From positions 1 through 64,000 of the forward strand of contig NZ_NIJF01000066.1 of assembly GCF_003316765.1 (NCBI RefSeq): DNA of 64,000 nucleotides, written 5' to 3'. The DNA is from Bacillus sp. P14.5 (GTDB lineage: Bacteria > Bacillota > Bacilli > Bacillales > Bacillaceae_B). The notes under the pieces were generated by a model. It was given only the letters and a program-made list of their open reading frames with translations, searched no databases and was not told the DNA's origin. Made by a program: the position numbers and the translations under genes. Below are positions 59,829 through 64,000 of this stretch, piece after piece. Position 1 is the stretch's first letter. Every line of letters begins with the position of its first letter.

Positions 59829-61345
59829 ATGATTGAACTGACAGGACATACATTGACAGTAGAAGAAGCGAAGAAGGTTATTTATGACAAGGAAGGAGTG
59901 ACGCTCTCCCCAGAAAGCCTGGTCAAGGTGAACCAAAGCAGGGAGGCGGTGGAGAGAATTGTCCGCGAACAAAGGATCGTGTATGGAATCAACACGGGCT
60001 TCGGAAAGTTCAGCGACGTACTCATTGATCAGCAGCATGTCGAAGAGCTGCAGCTGAACCTCATCCATTCCCATGCCTGCGGAGTCGGGGACCCATTCCC
60101 GGAAAAAGTCTCACGAGCGATGCTTCTCCTCAGAGCCAATGCGCTTCTTAAAGGCTACTCAGGGGTGAGACCGGTCGTCATCGAAACACTCATCGCACTG
60201 CTAAACAAAGGCATCCACCCGGTCATTCCGCAGCAGGGGTCGCTTGGAGCCAGCGGGGATCTCGCGCCGCTTTCACACCTGGCGCTTGCGCTGATGGGAG
60301 AAGGAGAGGTCTTCTACAAAGGTGAAATTCAGCCGACGCTGACAACCCTTTCCAAAGAGGACATCATGCCGATCACCCTGCAGGCGAAGGAGGGCCTCGC
60401 GCTTATAAATGGGACGCAGGCCATGACAGCCATGGGTCTTATCAATTACATCGAAGCCGAACAGCTCGCCTATCAGTCGGAAATGATTGCCGCCATCACG
60501 ATCGAGGGCCTGCAGGGAATCACGGACGCTTTCGACGAAGACATCCATATCGCCAGGGGCTACCCCCAGCAAATCGATACCGCCCAAAGAATTCGAAATC
60601 ATCTCGACGGCAGCCGGCTCACCACCTCACAAGGCGAGCTCAGAGTGCAGGATGCCTACTCACTGAGGTGTATCCCGCAGGTTCACGGGGCATCCTGGCA
60701 GGCACTCGACTATGTAAAAGAAAAGTTGGAAATCGAGATGAACGCTGCTACAGATAATCCGCTCATATTCCAAAACGGAAAAAAGTCATCTCCGGAGGCA
60801 ATTTCCATGGACAGCCAATCGCACTCGCAATGGATTTCATGAAAATAGCCATTGCCGAACTGGCGAACATCTCCGAACGAAGAGTGGAAAGGCTCGTCAA
60901 CCCGCAGCTCAATGATCTGCCGCCTTTCCTGAGTCCGGAACCAGGGCTTCAATCAGGCGCGATGATCATGCAATATTGCGCGGCGTCTCTCGTTTCGGAA
61001 AACAAAACCCTTGCGCACCCGGCAAGCGTGGATTCCATCCCATCTTCGGCGAACCAGGAAGACCACGTCAGCATGGGAACGATCGGGGCGCGCCACGCGT
61101 ATCAAATTTTACAAAATGCCAGAAGGGTCCTGGCGGTCGAACTCATTTGCGCCCTGCAGGCGGTGGAGTACCGCGGGCCCGAAAAAATGGCAGGAGCTAC
61201 TCACCGGTTTTACAAGGCGGCCAGAAAGCAGGTTCCATCTATCACGAAAGACCGCATATTCGCAAAGGACATAGAAAAAACACAGCTTTGGCTGCAGGAA
61301 ATGAACTGGCAGGATTACAATTCAACCAAAAAAATCACCCAATAA
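59829..61345 (+). pseudogene. hutH: Histidine ammonia-lyase, apparently frameshifted
   Basis: Deaminates histidine to urocanate. The first frame (59829-60842) contains the MIO-forming Ala-Ser-Gly in [16 protein letters not shown] and [12 protein letters not shown]. The second (to 61345) has [20 protein letters not shown] and [17 protein letters not shown]. The break is at the A6 run 60779-60784; a seventh A gives [20 protein letters not shown] in frame and a normal protein of about 505 residues. ATG 59829 follows GATCAAGA-type text 20 bases after AAAGGGTG. First gene after the HutP-controlled terminator. Confidence 0.88.
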
Positions 61346-61359
61346 GGGAGGAACTATTA

Positions 61360-64000
<2,641 letters not shown>

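Noticed and set aside
60976..61359. Upstream extension of hutU
   Set aside because: It is an out-of-frame reading of the hutH 3' end; family start and ribosome site are at 61360.

Overview
The window reads as chromosome of an endospore-forming Bacillaceae species. It carries spoIID, spoIIQ and spoIIID, and its backbone follows the Bacillus subtilis ywl-atp-murAA-spoIID / mbl-flhOP-fabZ(ywpB)-ywpF-ywpE-ssbB(ywpH)-ywqA order, ending in the hut operon. The species is not B. subtilis: an atpZ gene heads the atp operon, a tapA-sipW-tasA cluster sits inside the ywp region, and intergenic repeats are abundant. I do not name the species.

Layout: 1-238 is the truncated start of an IS4-type transposase. 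336-481 holds a DnaA-box cluster before ywlC. 0.6-11.2 kb carries ywlC, mntP, ywlE, a chemoreceptor, rpiB, ywlG, an ECF sigma/anti-sigma pair, glyA, upp and mnaA. 11.4-13.6 kb is a secreted subtilase. 13.8-21.3 kb is the complete atpZIBEFHAGDC operon. 21.6-27.6 kb carries ywzB, ywmB, murAA, spoIID, a VanZ-like gene and spoIIQ. 28.0-32.9 kb is a sodium:solute symporter operon with DUF4212, CNMP/CBS/DUF294 and exonuclease partners. 33.2-38.2 kb carries spoIIID, mbl, flhO, flhP, an epuA-like gene and fabZ. 38.4-45.6 kb is a biofilm island. 45.8-51.2 kb carries ssbB, ywqA and ywqB. 51.9-55.6 kb carries alkaline phosphatase and a yknX/yknW-like pair. 56.2-58.0 kb is a small unrecognised regulatory locus. 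59.2-64 kb is hutP-hutH-hutU-hutI.

The most interesting region is 38.4-45.2 kb. It contains two SinR-family repressors, a SinI-type antagonist whose mRNA begins with a clear cyclic-di-GMP-I (GEMM) riboswitch, and the tapA-sipW-tasA matrix genes. These are followed by a TasA-related protein ending in an LPNTA wall-sorting signal, with a full-length class D sortase divergent from tapA. Read together, they suggest a circuit in which c-di-GMP controls SinI, SinI titrates SinR, and SinR controls matrix genes whose fibre may be attached covalently to the wall. This differs from the B. subtilis arrangement and is inference from sequence.

The second striking feature is repetitive DNA. Three intergenic arrays (37.3, 51.3 and 58.2 kb) have near-constant periods of 51-54 bp, about five helical turns, and each unit carries an inverted repeat. 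There are also at least a dozen short palindromic repeats with a GGGACnGTCCC core, and five copies of a GC-rich element of about 120 bp, two of which carry nested insertions.

A caution for any reader: about ten genes are broken or extended by single-base losses in short homopolymers (ywlC, the subtilase, two small genes before the symporter, epuA, the lipoprotein and sinR paralogue, ywqA twice, hutH). The pattern looks like homopolymer undercalling in the source sequence rather than decay.
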